The notes under the pieces: model-generated
What the model was told of the DNA's origin: nothing
The model's database searches: none
What the model saw: only the letters and a program-made list of their open reading frames with translations
NCBI RefSeq assembly: GCF_001411555.2
Contig: NC_049903.1
Location: 16,845,234-16,909,233 of the forward strand
DNA: 64,000 nucleotides
Reading direction: 5' to 3'
Source of the DNA: Juglans regia
Taxonomy: Eukaryota > Streptophyta > Magnoliopsida > Fagales > Juglandaceae
Position numbers and translations under genes: made by a program
Part shown: one piece after another, positions 10,440 to 23,500 of the stretch
Position numbering within the stretch: the stretch's first letter is position 1
How the letters are laid out: every line of letters starts with the position of its first letter

Positions 10440-13400
10440 AATGTTGTCCCTGTCCACTCACCAACACCTCATTTATCGATCGATTTCCCCTGTGAGCAAT
10501 GTGTATGTCCACAATGATCTCTGGTTCTGGTTGTATATCACCATTATTATCTAGTGGTGGCCGCATAGGAATGGGTTGGATTCAGTGACCTAACTTTCTC
10601 TTGAGACAAAATACGTGAAAGACCGGATGAATCCTCGCCAATGAAGGTAAATCAAGCTTGTAGGCAACAGATCCAAGTTTCTGAAGGACTTGGAAGGGTC
10701 AATAAAAATGAGGGAAAAGATTTAGATTCCAACGAAGAGCTATCGAGTTTTGCTGATACGATTGTAGTCGTAGATACACCCAATCTCCAACATTAAAATG
10801 GCGTCGGTTCTTTGCTTGTTAGTGTATGTCTTCATCCTCTGCTGCTTGTAGATTGTCTCTGAGTAACCCCTTGAACTCTCTGGTCCTTAAGAATTGGTCA
10901 ACTGGTGCATTGGGTGAGGTGCCCTTTACATAATCCAGCAATCGTGGAGGTGGATAGCCGTATAAGGCCTCAAAAGGGGGCACTTTAGTTGTTGTGTGGA
11001 AAGAGCTATTGTAGGACCACTCAGCCATGGTAAGCCATTGACTCCATTCTCTTTGTTTAGTGCTAGCATAGAACCGTAGATACATCTCTAGACATTGATT
11101 GAAAGCATTAGTTTGATGATTGGGGATGGTAGGCTGAATTGAAATTAAGACTAGATCCCTGTAGAGAAAATAGAGACTGCTAAAATGTATTGAGAAATGT
11201 TGGATCCCTATTAGAAACAATAGTTCTAGGTAACCCATGGAGTTTAAAAATTCCATCCATGAAATTTTGGGCTACTTTTTGTGTTGTATAAGGATGAGAG
11301 AGTGCAAAAAACTGCCCATACTTTGTATAACGATCAACCACCACCAAAATAACTGTTAGACACTTGGAAGGAGGTATACCTTCCATAAAGCCTAAAGATA
11401 TATCCATCCAAGATTGAGAAGTAATAGGCAAGGGTTGTAGTAACCCTGATGGCATTAATGTTTCAATTTTATTCACTTGGCAAAATTCACACTCTTTAAA
11501 CAGTTTTTTGATGTCCTGTTTCATGCCCACCCAGAAAAAATCCTTCTTAGCTCTGTGATAGGTTTTCAAGTTCCCCACGTGGTTTGCTTGATGGTCACTA
11601 TGGATGTACTATAAGACCTCGTCCTTAGAGGGTGAATATGTCACTATCATCAGTCTTCCCTTCTTTAGGATTAGGTTGTTAAAGATGGTATACCCTTTAG
11701 AAACTTCTTGAGAATTTTGGAACTTGGACAACATTTTTTGGGCCTCTATAGAAGTAGTGTAATTGTGCTTGAGCTCATTAACCCAATCTAGTGAGGGAAA
11801 GGATATCATCAAAATGGTTGCTTCAGTCATTTCTTCCTTTCTAGACAAGGCATCAGCCATCGTGTTTTCTTTGCCTTTCTTATAGGCTATAGAAAAATTA
11901 TACCTCATGAGTTTAGCTACCACTTTTTTTTTTAGCTTTCGTGCCAATATTTTGTTCTAGCAAGAACTAAGTGTCTGCCGGTTGGTTTTCACCATGAGAT
12001 CTTGCTCTAACAAATAAGACCTCCACCTTTGGATGGCTATCACCAAGGCCAAAAACTTTTTTTCATAAGTGGAAATGAGTAATTCATTCCCTTTCAAAGC
12101 TTTGCTTAGATAAACTATGGGCTGACCCTGCTACATTAGGACTACCCCACGCCTGTGCCACTTGCGTCACATTCAATAGTGAATGGAAGAGAGAAATCAT
12201 GTAACTTAATTGGTGGATTGGTGACTGCCCTTTTAAGTGCTTGAAAAGCCACTATTGCTGCCTCATTCCACTGAAAAGATTTTTTCTTCAATAATGCAGT
12301 CAAGGGAGCTGCTATCAATCCATAATTATGTATAAATTTCCTATAATAGCCTGTAAGGTCTAGGAAACCTCTCAAAGCCTTTATGTTAGAAGGTAATGGC
12401 CAACCCAACATGGCCTTCAGTTTAGCTTTATCTGCCTAGACACTTTCAGCAGATATAACATGTCCTAAGTAATCCACCTGTCTTACCCGAAACCTACATT
12501 TACTCATTTTAGCATACAACATGTGATGCTGCAGCACTTGTAAAACTTGCTAGAAGTGAGATAAGTGTTCTTCCCAACTACGGTTGTAGACAAGTATATC
12601 ATCAAAAAATAAAAGGATAAATCTCCTTAAAAATGGCCTAAACACGTCATTCATAAGTCATTGAAAGGTGGAAGAGGCATTAGTTAGGCTAAAGGGCATT
12701 ACTAGAAATTCGTAAGGCCCTTTATGGATACAAAAAGTTATTTTGGCAATATATTCAGGCACGATTCGGATTTGGTGGTATCCGGAGTTAAGTCCATCTT
12801 TGAGAACACCTCAGTGCCTTGTAATTCATCAAGTAACTTGTCGATTACAGGGATGGAGAATTTGTATTTAATTGTCTCCTTATTTAAGGGCTCTATAATC
12901 AACACAAAGGTGCCAACCCCTATTCGCCTTTCTTACCAATAACATTGAGGCTGAAAAAGGGCTAGAGCTAGGTCTAATGACCCTTGAATTCAACAACTCC
13001 CTCACTATTTTCTCAATCTCGATTTTTTTATAAAGTGATATCTATATGGTCTATTAGAGATTGGAGAGGTTCCTTCTTTTAAAACAATTTTGTGGTCATG
13101 ATTTCTAAAGGGTGGCAGACCTTTAGGATCATAAAAAACACCCTTAAATGAATTCAATAACTCCTAAATATACTGCTAGGAATATCCAGTGAATCTCATT
13201 GTTATACCACCACCACTTGGAGGAAGAGTCCCCTCCCCTTGCTTACAGATGATAACACATATTTATCAGCCCTTTCAAAGGACAAGTCCTTGAGACTTAG
13301 ACCCTTTAAAGCAACAGGTTTCCCCCATGCTTAAACTCCACGAGCAATTTATTAAAATCTCATACAATCAGGCCTAAAGTTTTAAGTCATTGTACACCCA

Positions 13401-14506
13401 GCACAACATCACAACCACCAAGTGCTAGGATAAAAAATGAAGTAGATAATTGGTTACCTTGGATGCGCAAGGGTACTTGCCTACAACAGCCTCCACTCTT
13501 TATGATCTGTCCATTAGCTATCTTGGCATCCAATTTGTTGTAGGGGTCAAATGGAAGTTGATACTTAGTAGCTATCGAAGGGTTAAGAAAATTATGAATG
13601 CTGCCTGAGTCCACCAGAATTACCACAGGCTAACCCTTAATCTGTTCCAATAAGCACATTGTATTTGGTTTAGGAGTACCCAACATTGCATTGATAGAAC
13701 TTTTAGGGCCTTCATGATTTTCTTCAGGTTCAGCTGAATCATAAAAGACTTATTCATACTTTTCCTCTAACTATTCTTCTCCTTGCAGCAAGTAAACTTT
13801 GAAAAATTTGCAAACATGGGCTGGGTTCCACTTCTCATTACAATGGTAACACAACCCATTATTTCTTTTTTCATCCATTTGTAATGATGTAACTTTCTTA
13901 TGTGGTCCAAATGGTTTAGTCCCTTTGATAGAACTTTCCGCTGGTGTTACTGAATTGTTCTGTTGTGTACTCATGGTCGACATGCCCCTTTCTCCAAATG
14001 GTTTGAAGATCTTCCTAGTACTCAACAAGTACTCTTCCTGGATCTTTGCAAGGTCGAAGGCTGCATTGAGGTTAACGGGGTTGAGCATGCGTTGGAAGGT
14101 GAAATTTCATCCTTCAATCAGCTGATAAAGCAGCTCAACTTGTGATGCTTGGAGAGTACCCACAACTTGTTTGATAGAGATTCAAACTGCGCCTTGTAGC
14201 AAGACACCGTTGAGGTTTGTTTCAGCCTAGTGAGAGCCTCCATGGGATCATCATACCTGTAGGGCCAAAACGAACTTGAAGGGCCCTGATGAAAGTCTCC
14301 CATTTGTTGAAGAGTCCACTGCATACTTTTACCACACAATAGTTTCTCCATTCATTTGGTAAGATGCCATGAGCAGGTTTTGTGGAGGAGGGGTCTTGTG
14401 TACTTGAAATACTGGTGTGCTTTGAAAATCCATTCTGCTGCATTTTCTCCATCAAAGTGAGAAAACTCCAGGCAGATTCCTCGAGTATTAGGTCTTCTTG
14501 TATCAT
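10440..14506 (-). pseudogene. Gag-pol of the Gypsy element, broken
   Basis: Gag pieces lie at 14506-13771 with a zinc knuckle (CYHCNEKWNPAHVC, ~13850). The aspartic protease is at 13626-13387 with the DSG active site (ILVDSGSIHNF). The RT catalytic box reads FFDDILVYN (~12590), followed by RNase H start (IECDASGTGVG, ~12150). Integrase (11578-10819) has a CEFCQ zinc-binding pair. The motif normally VSDRD reads VSNRD, and the segment that should carry the catalytic glutamate (YHPQTDGQTE type) is rewritten and shortened (PNHQTNAFNQ). Downstream, ~10800-10440 encodes a degenerate integrase tail and chromodomain. The frame is broken by stops and shifts between all parts, so no functional polyprotein can be made. 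Confidence 0.85.
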
Positions 14507-14707
14507 GAGCTTCCCAATCTAGATCTCTATTAGCAATACGGTTCTAATTGCCTACTAGTGTACGTAGCATATCAGCCATTTGGTTTATTCTTTCCCTATC
14601 TCCTGTATGTTTTTTTCATGTGTGTCAACTTGGCATTGTAAATTCTCTTGCTGATGTTTTGATCGGGTAGCTTCAACCATGGGGATTGATTGGCTTTAAA
14701 TACCAAT

Positions 14708-15184
14708 TATAAACACTCTCCCACTAGGAATCAAGGATTCATGAAATTCAAACAAATCAGATGAAGATGATGAATTGGGAATGGTATAGTCATACGATTG
14801 TGGATTGATTCAAGGTAATCCAACTTCCTTTGGTTCAAAGTTCTACAATAGATTGTCCATGAAAATTCCTTTATCTTTTCCAGCATTTATATTTTTGGGA
14901 ACAAAACAATTCCCTCCAATCAAAATAAAGATAAATCTAATGAGAAAACAAATAACAGAAATTAAATAAAATCCTGTAGCTGTCAGACCACGTAGGTGCA
15001 TTCCGGTATAACGAACTGAGGCTTCTAGAATAAACTTCCAAAACAACTGTGCTTCAGATCTTCCAAAACGACTGTGCTTCAAATTCTCAGTAATGCCCAC
15101 TTATTCCTCTGCCTATCTTCAAACAGTGCGTCATGGGTTAAGTAGCCCTGGTCTCTTACGTTGTCTTCAGATAGGAACATAACA
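14708..15184 (-). repeat. 5' LTR of the Gypsy element
   Basis: 477 bp, homologous to 9895-10355. It is longer mainly because a ~25-bp unit (CTTCCAAAACnACTGTGCTTC) is duplicated at about 15043-15092. Its outer TG dinucleotide has become TA. Confidence 0.85.
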
Positions 15185-15189
15185 CTATC

Positions 15190-17502
15190 CATTAATTTTT
15201 ATCAATAGTTTTAGGAAGAACTAATTTATTAGAACAATTCCTGATTAACAAAAAACGCATGATTGCAAAGATGGAAATCTAGTCAGCATAAGTACAACAC
15301 CGTGATTACATAAATAGTATGTGCAGAACAGTATTTATTCTTACCGTAGATTAATTGCCATATAGCTTTTTTTAGAGATAATTACAATAGAGTTTTATAA
15401 CTTTATAGTTTGAGTGCGGCCACATTTGAATGTTGAGCTGAGTTGAGATAAATTGAATTTTTTTATGAATAATAGTGAGTTAAGATGGTAGAGTGAGTTT
15501 TGTGGGATCCACCTAAGATAAAGTTAAATGTATTTGAATATTAAGATGAGTTTAAATGTATTTATGAGAAGTTAAAAAATATTGTAGGTCTCATGTGTAA
15601 AGATGTGTGGTTGTGAGTCTCACGTGTAAAAATGTTTTGAGTTGAGATGAGTTTAATAATTTAAGAGTTGAGTGTTTGAATATTAGACTCAATTTAAAAT
15701 TAGACTCAGTTCAGTCCAAATTTCAAATGAGACCTTAATTATTTTATTTTATCAAATATCTCATGATTTTTTTTTATTTTTTTTATTAGATTTTGGAAAT
15801 TTTGGTTGCAATTCAGAAGCCATTACTTGTTTTAGTGATATGAAGGATAAATATAAGTGAGAAGTAAATTTCTTTAGGTAAACAATGGACTTACATATCT
15901 TAAGCATGTACAAGTTATTTTTTATTAACTTTTTTTTTTTAAACAAATCTTTTTTAAAACTTTAGTAAAGTATCTGACCGTGAGGCTATTAAGAGTTTTT
16001 TGGTAAAACATGATTTTTCATTAAATTCTACAAATGAACTATATATTAAATGGTCAAGGGTCTTAAAAACCTTTTGATAAAATATGATAATTCATTAAAT
16101 TCTATAACGGAACTACACGTCAAATGATTAAGAGTTTTAAGGGCCTCTTGATAAAGCATGACTTAACAGACTTAACAGAAAAACAAAAAAAAATTAACAA
16201 AAAAATAATAAAAATTACTATTCACAGTTAGATAATCACTTATTATAATAGAATATATATATATATATATATTTATATATATTCCACTTACTAATTAAAA
16301 TAAGTGCCGCAACATATGCATTTATTTTGATAATTTAAATACTATAAACTCCTGTTAATCTTCTTTTTTTAAATAAAATACTGAAACGTTTCAGTAATCA
16401 AAGCATTACAATGAAAGGACATTCTAGATGGTGTGCCACATTATTCCCTTCCGAGTGAAAATTACTAACCAAGGTCCAAACGGCACCTTAATAACCACCA
16501 TGGATGCTTCTTGATGCCCTGTTTCAAGTCTTCCACAAGCTTTCCATACCATGCTAGACGCGTGTTAATTAGATGGTGAACGAAGCAGGTTAGTTATGTC
16601 AGTGAAAGTCATAAAAATTACTTAAGGAGACGAGTTGTGATTTTATGATACTCTCCTAATATTAATAAGGAGTAATGCTAAGGATAAGTATTAAATGTAT
16701 AAATTTTATGCAAGTTTTTATATATATAAAAAAAGATTCCACTAGAAAAAATGAATTTTTTCACATATTTTTATAGTGAGATCCATCTTTTATAAAAAAA
16801 CTTACATAAAATTTGTAGATTTTAAACTTGTATATATAATTATTCATTAATAATATGATATTTTTACTCTATTATAAATATAGCAATATTAAATACATAT
16901 TTAAGATATATAAATTTCATATAAATTTTTTCAAGAGTGGAATTTATATAAAAATTTCATACAATTTTTTTTTTTTTTTTAACTATGGATTTCACTTTAT
17001 TTTAGAAAAAATAATAAACGCGTGACCCTTTTTACGACTCTTTATATAATTATATTTAAAATAAATAATATTTTTATAAAATAATTTATAAAAGTAATAA
17101 ATTATATTTTTAAATCAATATGTAGAGCACATTTAATAAAGTACTTAAATAATATAATTTAATTTAAAAATAATTTTTTAAATTTAAATTTTATTAATAA
17201 AATCTTATCATTTAAGTTATGTAGATTATAAGATCTATCCGAGAATAGAATAAGATTTTTATAAATAGCGTGGGTACCCAATGTAAATCATTTTCGCTTG
17301 TCATTAGAATTTTAATATGAATACTAATTGTAAATAATGAAATTTTGTAATTGGAGGAGAATAAATAACTACTAATAATTAATCCACAGAAAATAAAAGG
17401 TTGTTCGCTGTGCTGTTGCGTGCTCTTCTGTGATCCTTGAGAAGGGGAGAAAGACCCACCGACTCAGAGTGACCCGGGGTAGAAGAATCTCCGCAATCAA
17501 CC
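15190..17502. other. AT-rich intergenic region upstream of gamma-SNAP
   Basis: No gene recognised. It includes a MITE-like stretch at about 15415-15735 (gttgagctgagttgagataaa ... gagttgagatgag), a TA microsatellite at about 16255-16277 and a further AT-rich element-like stretch at about 16665-16870. The last ~100 bp (17400-17502) are GC-richer and form the probable gamma-SNAP leader. No clear TATA box was chosen. Confidence 0.5.
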
Positions 17503-20500
17503 ATGTCCGCTTCCGATCCCGAGAAGTTAATCACCAAAGCTGATAAACTGTGAGTCTCTCTCCCTCTCTGCGTAGTTACACAACACCTTGTGAATATGTC
17601 TGCATTTGATCGGATTTTAGTTCAGAAGCATTAACGGAACTATAAATTCCTATTAGAAACCGAAAAACGTTTCGATGATTTTATGATTTTGATTCAGCTG
17701 GAAAAGTATTTCTCCGTTGTTTTTAATAATCCTTCGGCGAGTAGATTGAAGCAGAAAATCCATGTAATCATTGATTTATCACATATATTTGCAACTTGCA
17801 ACGTTCTTCTGGAAAAGTGCGCCACAATTTATTTGTATTTCATTGGTTTCGACGTTTTGTTTGGATGGCTTTGATGCTTACAGCTTTAAATGGAAATGCT
17901 TTTGTAATTCGCTGATTTTGATAACAACGATCGCTTAGGGTTTTGTTCCTATATCATGTATTTATCTGCCATGGTACTGTCATGACCCACACGTGGATCC
18001 AAACACATTGGTCCAATAAATCCAACGGTTGGGAGAAGCATCACTTAAGCTGTTATGGACGTGTTTTACCGCCACCGCCTCACAATCACCTGCAACTAAA
18101 GAGTAAGATGGCTTTGGGGTTTGAGGGAACCTCTGCGATGCCTAAGTCAATGACTGGGATAGCTCTTTAATGCCAATGAATTAGATGCCTGTCATACATG
18201 GCTTCCTCTCTTATATAGAGCCTTAGAACCGTTCTGTTATTAAATAATAATGGACATATCTGTTATTCAAATTTAAACCTAGAGATGAGGGTTCATCTCT
18301 TAGTAAATTTGAATGATAACCGTTTGGATTCCATGCCACCGTTGGATAGTTATCCAGTCGGTATTGGTTGTGGGCTGGATCCTCTTGATACTGAGTTGGG
18401 CTCTAGGTAGTGAGGTAGTCTTCGGGCTCGAGTAAGGGCCTAGACCCATGTGGGACTTAACTGGTCGGAGTCCTCTCCATAAGCCATAATGTGTTCAAAG
18501 GATGCATGTTCGGGTGATAGTTGCTGAAGGAAATCCAGCTGTTATGTTATCCATTTTATCCTTATCTAGTAGTTAAATAAATGTGGGTTTGTTATGGCTT
18601 GGTCCTGGTCTTTAGGAGTAACGTGCTTAGTGGCCCAAAGAGATAAGTCTGTTATTATTTGAAGTGGGTTAGAAGTTGCCAGTTATTTATCAGATTAGTT
18701 GGAGTCCATGTATTTTAAATATTCCGCATATGTTAATGAAAGTTATTAGTTGGAGTCCTTGAGTGCATTATGGCGGCCTGGACCCTCGAAGTAACAAAAA
18801 TTGTTTGTTTGTTAGTTTGGATACGTGATAGGTGGTATTAGAGCTAGGTTTCGATCCTTGGACCTGTGGGTTATGGGTGTGCAGCGGAAGTGTGTGGGCC
18901 CATAACCCACAAGTCCCAGTATCACCATCCCTCCTGCATAAGCACAACCTCAATGCCTTCCCTTGAGGCATCACATTCAATGACAAATGTCTTTGAAAAA
19001 TGTGGAAGTCTTAGAACGGGTGGTGTAGCCATAGCTTTCTTGAGTTTATTGAATGCTTCAATAGCTTTATGGTCCCAATGAAAACCATCCTTGCATAGCA
19101 ATGCAGTGAGAGGTGTGGCAATGCTTTCGTAATTTTTTATAAATCTACGGTAGTATCCTGTGAGTCCCAAAAAATCCCTTAGAGCTTCGATAGAGGTAGG
19201 AATTGGCAACTGTAACATGCTGGAAATCTTGGTAGGATTGACTTGAACTCCCTATGAAGAAATAACATGTCCCAAATACTCTTATCTCATAGCACCCGAA
19301 TTTGCACTTAGTCATTTTGGCATATAATTGGTGCTGATGGAGTAGTTTAAGCACAATCTCTAAATGTACGAGATGATCACTCATGCATTTGCTATAAATT
19401 AGGATATCATAAAAAAAGACTAGGAAAAATTTTCGCAAGTAGGGGCGAAAAACATCATTCATAAGGTTTTGGAAAGTTGAAGGGGTGATATCCACGTGAT
19501 AACAAAGTTGCGAGGGACCAAGCCTCCACTGATCAATTGGATTCAAAATTTCCAGATATCCAATAAGATAATTCAGCTACATATAAATAGAGGACTCTTA
19601 ACTGACTTTTTGTTAAACACAACCCTACAAACCAGCAACTAAGAATACTGCTATTTTCCCCTAAAGACTCGGGCAATAGAGCCCACTACAAACCAGTAAC
19701 TACAACCCATGACTCCATTCAGCCAACATGGCCCACGACTCAGAGGAACATAATAGAACACAAGAAAATATCCTAAGGAAAAAATAACAAGAACACGTGC
19801 ACCCCATGTGCTTCTTCTAATTACTGGGCGATGAGGATTGGTGGTGCGTGGCTTGGGACGAGACAAACACCCCCCCCCCCCCCCTCTTCAAGGACCTTGT
19901 CCGCAAGGTACCTAAGTCATGATCTGAAATCCCTAATCTCCTCCCAACTAGCTTCTTCTTCTTTTGTGCCACACCATTTGATGAGTAGCTTTGTTGTGGT
20001 TGTTTGTCCTTGATGTTTGGATGGATGATCCCTTTGTCCAGCCCAGCATATCCTTCACAAGTCTCTTGATCTCCTCCTTTTGGTAATAAGGATACCGGTA
20101 AGGTTGGGTGCTAACAAGGCCTGCACCTTCCTTAAGTGATATCTTATGATCTTGGTTTCGATGGGGAAGTCACCCTTGAGGCTCTTGGAAAAGGCTGCTG
20201 GACTTAGAAATTAAGGGCTGCAACTCTTGGGGAACTTCTGAGGAGGAAGGTGTTGCTGTTGTCTCCATTTTTTGTAGAACTAACCCCTTGTGAGTCCCTT
20301 TAGATTGGAAGTAAAAATTCTCAGAATCTTTCATTGTGAGATCTGAAAGACTAAGTCCTTGGAGCTGAATTGCCTTCCTGTGGCAAGTAAACTTCATAGT
20401 GAGTTTAATAAAATCCCAAAGAATTAGTCCCAACAAATAGAGCCAATTTACACCTAAGATAAGGTCAAATCCTACCAAGGGCAGTGAGTATAAGTGTGCA

Positions 20501-23500
20501 TAAAAGACTGATCTTTTAATTGAAAGGAGACTACCTCACGACAGCCCAAACATGGTACCCGCTCCCCATTTGCCACCATTACTGTTAGGTTGTGACTTCC
20601 GTTAGTATAAAGATTTGCCCTTTTTGCCACATTCAGATCGACAAAGTTGTACGTGCTTCCCTTATCAATTAGGACAACAACTGATTGGTTTCCTATTATG
20701 CCCCACAATTGCATAGTTTGAGGGGATGGTGTGTCCAAAATAGCATGAAGGGAGATTCCCAGCAACTCTCCTTCCTTGGTGGCCTCTTGGCTCTTGGACT
20801 TTTCCCATCTCATGTTCATTGGAAACATCCTCAAAAATTTCCTCTTCTCCTTTCGGTTCTAGTCCTTCCAACAAAAATAATTTAGGTGCTCGACACCTAT
20901 TGCCTTTATTGTCACAATAATAGCAAATGCCTCGATCATGCATTTCTTTCATTTGGGCAGAAGTAATATGTTGGATAGTGAGGTTGGTTTTGGGGTTAGT
21001 GTTTGGATTTCGTCGTGGTGGGTGGTTTTGGGTTGGTGGGGCCATGTTGGCTGAATGGAGTTAATGGTTGTTGTCACCGTCCAATATTATCTTTTGACGA
21101 TGATTTTGGGGTTAGTGTTGGGGTGGTTTCTTCCTTTTGATAGTAGGGATAACGATAAGGCCGGATGCTAACCAGCTTGGCACCATCCATTAGGGAAATG
21201 CAGTGATCTTGGCTACGGTGTGGGGGAAGTCCTCTAGGCTCCTTAAATGCCAAACCAAACTTCTCCACTAGTGGCTGTAATTCCGTAGGAATGGTAGTTG
21301 AAGAACTACCATGAGAGGCCTTCATTTGTTGTATAACCAGCCCTTTGTGAGTCCCTTTAGAATGACATTAGAGCTATACAACACCCCAGGCCATCAAAAG
21401 ATTCAATTAGCTCATTCCACATGGAGGGCAAGGCTTTAACTTGGTACCTATGGTTATTGGATTCTCATCCTATTTCCACTTGGCCCGAGTTTGTGCAAGC
21501 TTTGCAAATACGTTTTGCACCCACACCCTTTGATGATCTAGTGGCTGATTTTACTAAGTTGAGGCAAATATCAATGGTGGAAGAATATCAAACCAATTTT
21601 GAAATCCTATCAAACCGCATCTCAGACCTTTCGGAGGATTTCCAAATTAGCATCTTCCTTAATGGATTGAGGGACGACATTCGAATCTTGGTTACGATGT
21701 TCCCTCCCACAACACTACCTACAACTTTTGGTCTAGTCCAACTATATGAGGAAGAGGTGTGGTGTAGATTCAAGAACCAAAAACCACCCAACCAACACCC
21801 ATTACTCAAGTTCCTACTAGAAATAGTTTCCCTAGACTTCCAGCACCTAACCTAACTACTCCCCCTCACCTATTGGGGCCACCAACGCAAAACCACCCAC
21901 CATGACCAAACCTAAACACAAATACCAAATCAAACCTCCCTACTCAACGTATCACTTCTGCCCAGATGGAGGAAAGGCGTGATCGTGGCCTTTGCTATTA
22001 TTGTGACGACAAATGGGCCTCGAGACATAGGTGCCAAGCAACCAAATTATTTTTATTGAAAGGGCTGGAGCAAGATGGAAGAAGAAGTTTTTAAGGAGGT
22101 TTCCAATGAACCCAAGATGGGAGAACTGTAAGAAGCCACTGAAGAAGGAGAATTGCTAGGCATCTCTCCATGCTATTTTGGGCACACCCTCTCCTCAGAC
22201 GTTGTGATTGTGGGGCGTATTACGAAACCTATCAGTGATTGTCCTAATTGATACAGGAAACACACATAGCTTTGTCAACCCGAATGTGGCAAAAAGGGCA
22301 AATCTTTACACTAACGGGAGTCACAATCTAACAGTAATGATGGCAAATGGAGAGCAAGTACTATGTTTGGGCTGTTGTGAGGCAGTCTCTTTTCAATTGC
22401 AAGGTCAATCTTTTTATGCCCACCTATATTCATTGCCCTTGGCAGGATGTGACCTTGTCTTAGGTGTGGATTGGCTCTATTTGTTGGGACCGATTCCTTG
22501 GGATTTTACTAAACTCACTATAAAGTTTATGTGGCACGAAAAAGCAATTCAGTTACAAGGACATCACCATAGAAGATGCTGAGAATTTTTATTTACAGTC
22601 TAAAGGGGCTCAGAAGGGGCTGGTTTTACAACTAATGGAGGCTTCTCATGGTAGTTCTTCACTACCATTCCTATGGAATTACAGCCACTAGTAGAGAATT
22701 CCAGTTCGGTTTTTAAGGAGCCTAGGGGACTTTCCCCCACATCATAACCAAGATTAGTGCATTCTCCTAATGGATGGCGCCAAGCCGGGTAGTATCTGGC
22801 ATTATCGTTATCCCTACTATCAAAAGGAAGAAATTGAGCGGATAGTGAAAGAGCTGATGGAAAATGGGGTCATTCACCCCAGTCAAAATCCGTACTCATC
22901 CCTGGTGCTCTTAGTACGCAAGGCCAACGGCAGTTGAAGCATGTGTGTCGACTATCGAGCACTCAACCAAGTGACCATTGAAGATAAGTATCCTATTCTT
23001 ATCATTGATGAACTCCTACATGAATTGGGTGGGGCTTCTATATTTTCTAAACTAGGTCTCTGATCGAGATATCACCAAATTCAGGTATATCCCAAAGATG
23101 TGCCCAAAACAGCCTTCCAAACTCACCAAGGCCACTATGAATTTTTAGTGATGCCTTTTGGCCTCACTAACGCCCCCTCAACTTTCCAAAACCTTATGAA
23201 CAATGTTTTTCGCCCGTACTTGCAAAAATTTGTCCTAGTCCTTTTTTATGATATCCTAATTTATAGCAAATGCATGAGTGATCATCTCTTACATTTAGAG
23301 ATTGTGCTTAAACTACTCCATCAGCACCAATTATATGCCAAAATGACTAGGTGTAAATTCGGGTGCTATGGGATAGAGTATTTGGGACGCTATTTCTTCA
23401 CATGGAGTTCAAGTCAATCCTACCAAGATTTCCAGCATGCTACAGTGGCCAATTCCTACCTCTATCAAAGCTCTAAGGGGTTTCTTGGGATACTACCGTA

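Larger units (their letters stand above)
9895..15184 (-). mobile_element. Full-length Ty3/Gypsy LTR retrotransposon (chromovirus type), defective
   Basis: A 5290-bp element on the minus strand, flanked by the 5-bp duplication CTATC at 9890-9894 and 15185-15189. LTRs lie at 9895-10355 and 14708-15184. A polypurine tract (AAGGGGAGGGGG on the minus strand, 10356-10370) abuts the 3' LTR. A weak primer site resembling the initiator-Met site (TGGTATTTAAAGC) abuts the 5' LTR. Order on the minus strand: gag with zinc knuckle, protease, RT, RNase H, integrase, chromodomain-like tail. That order with integrase last identifies Ty3/Gypsy. Confidence 0.9.
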
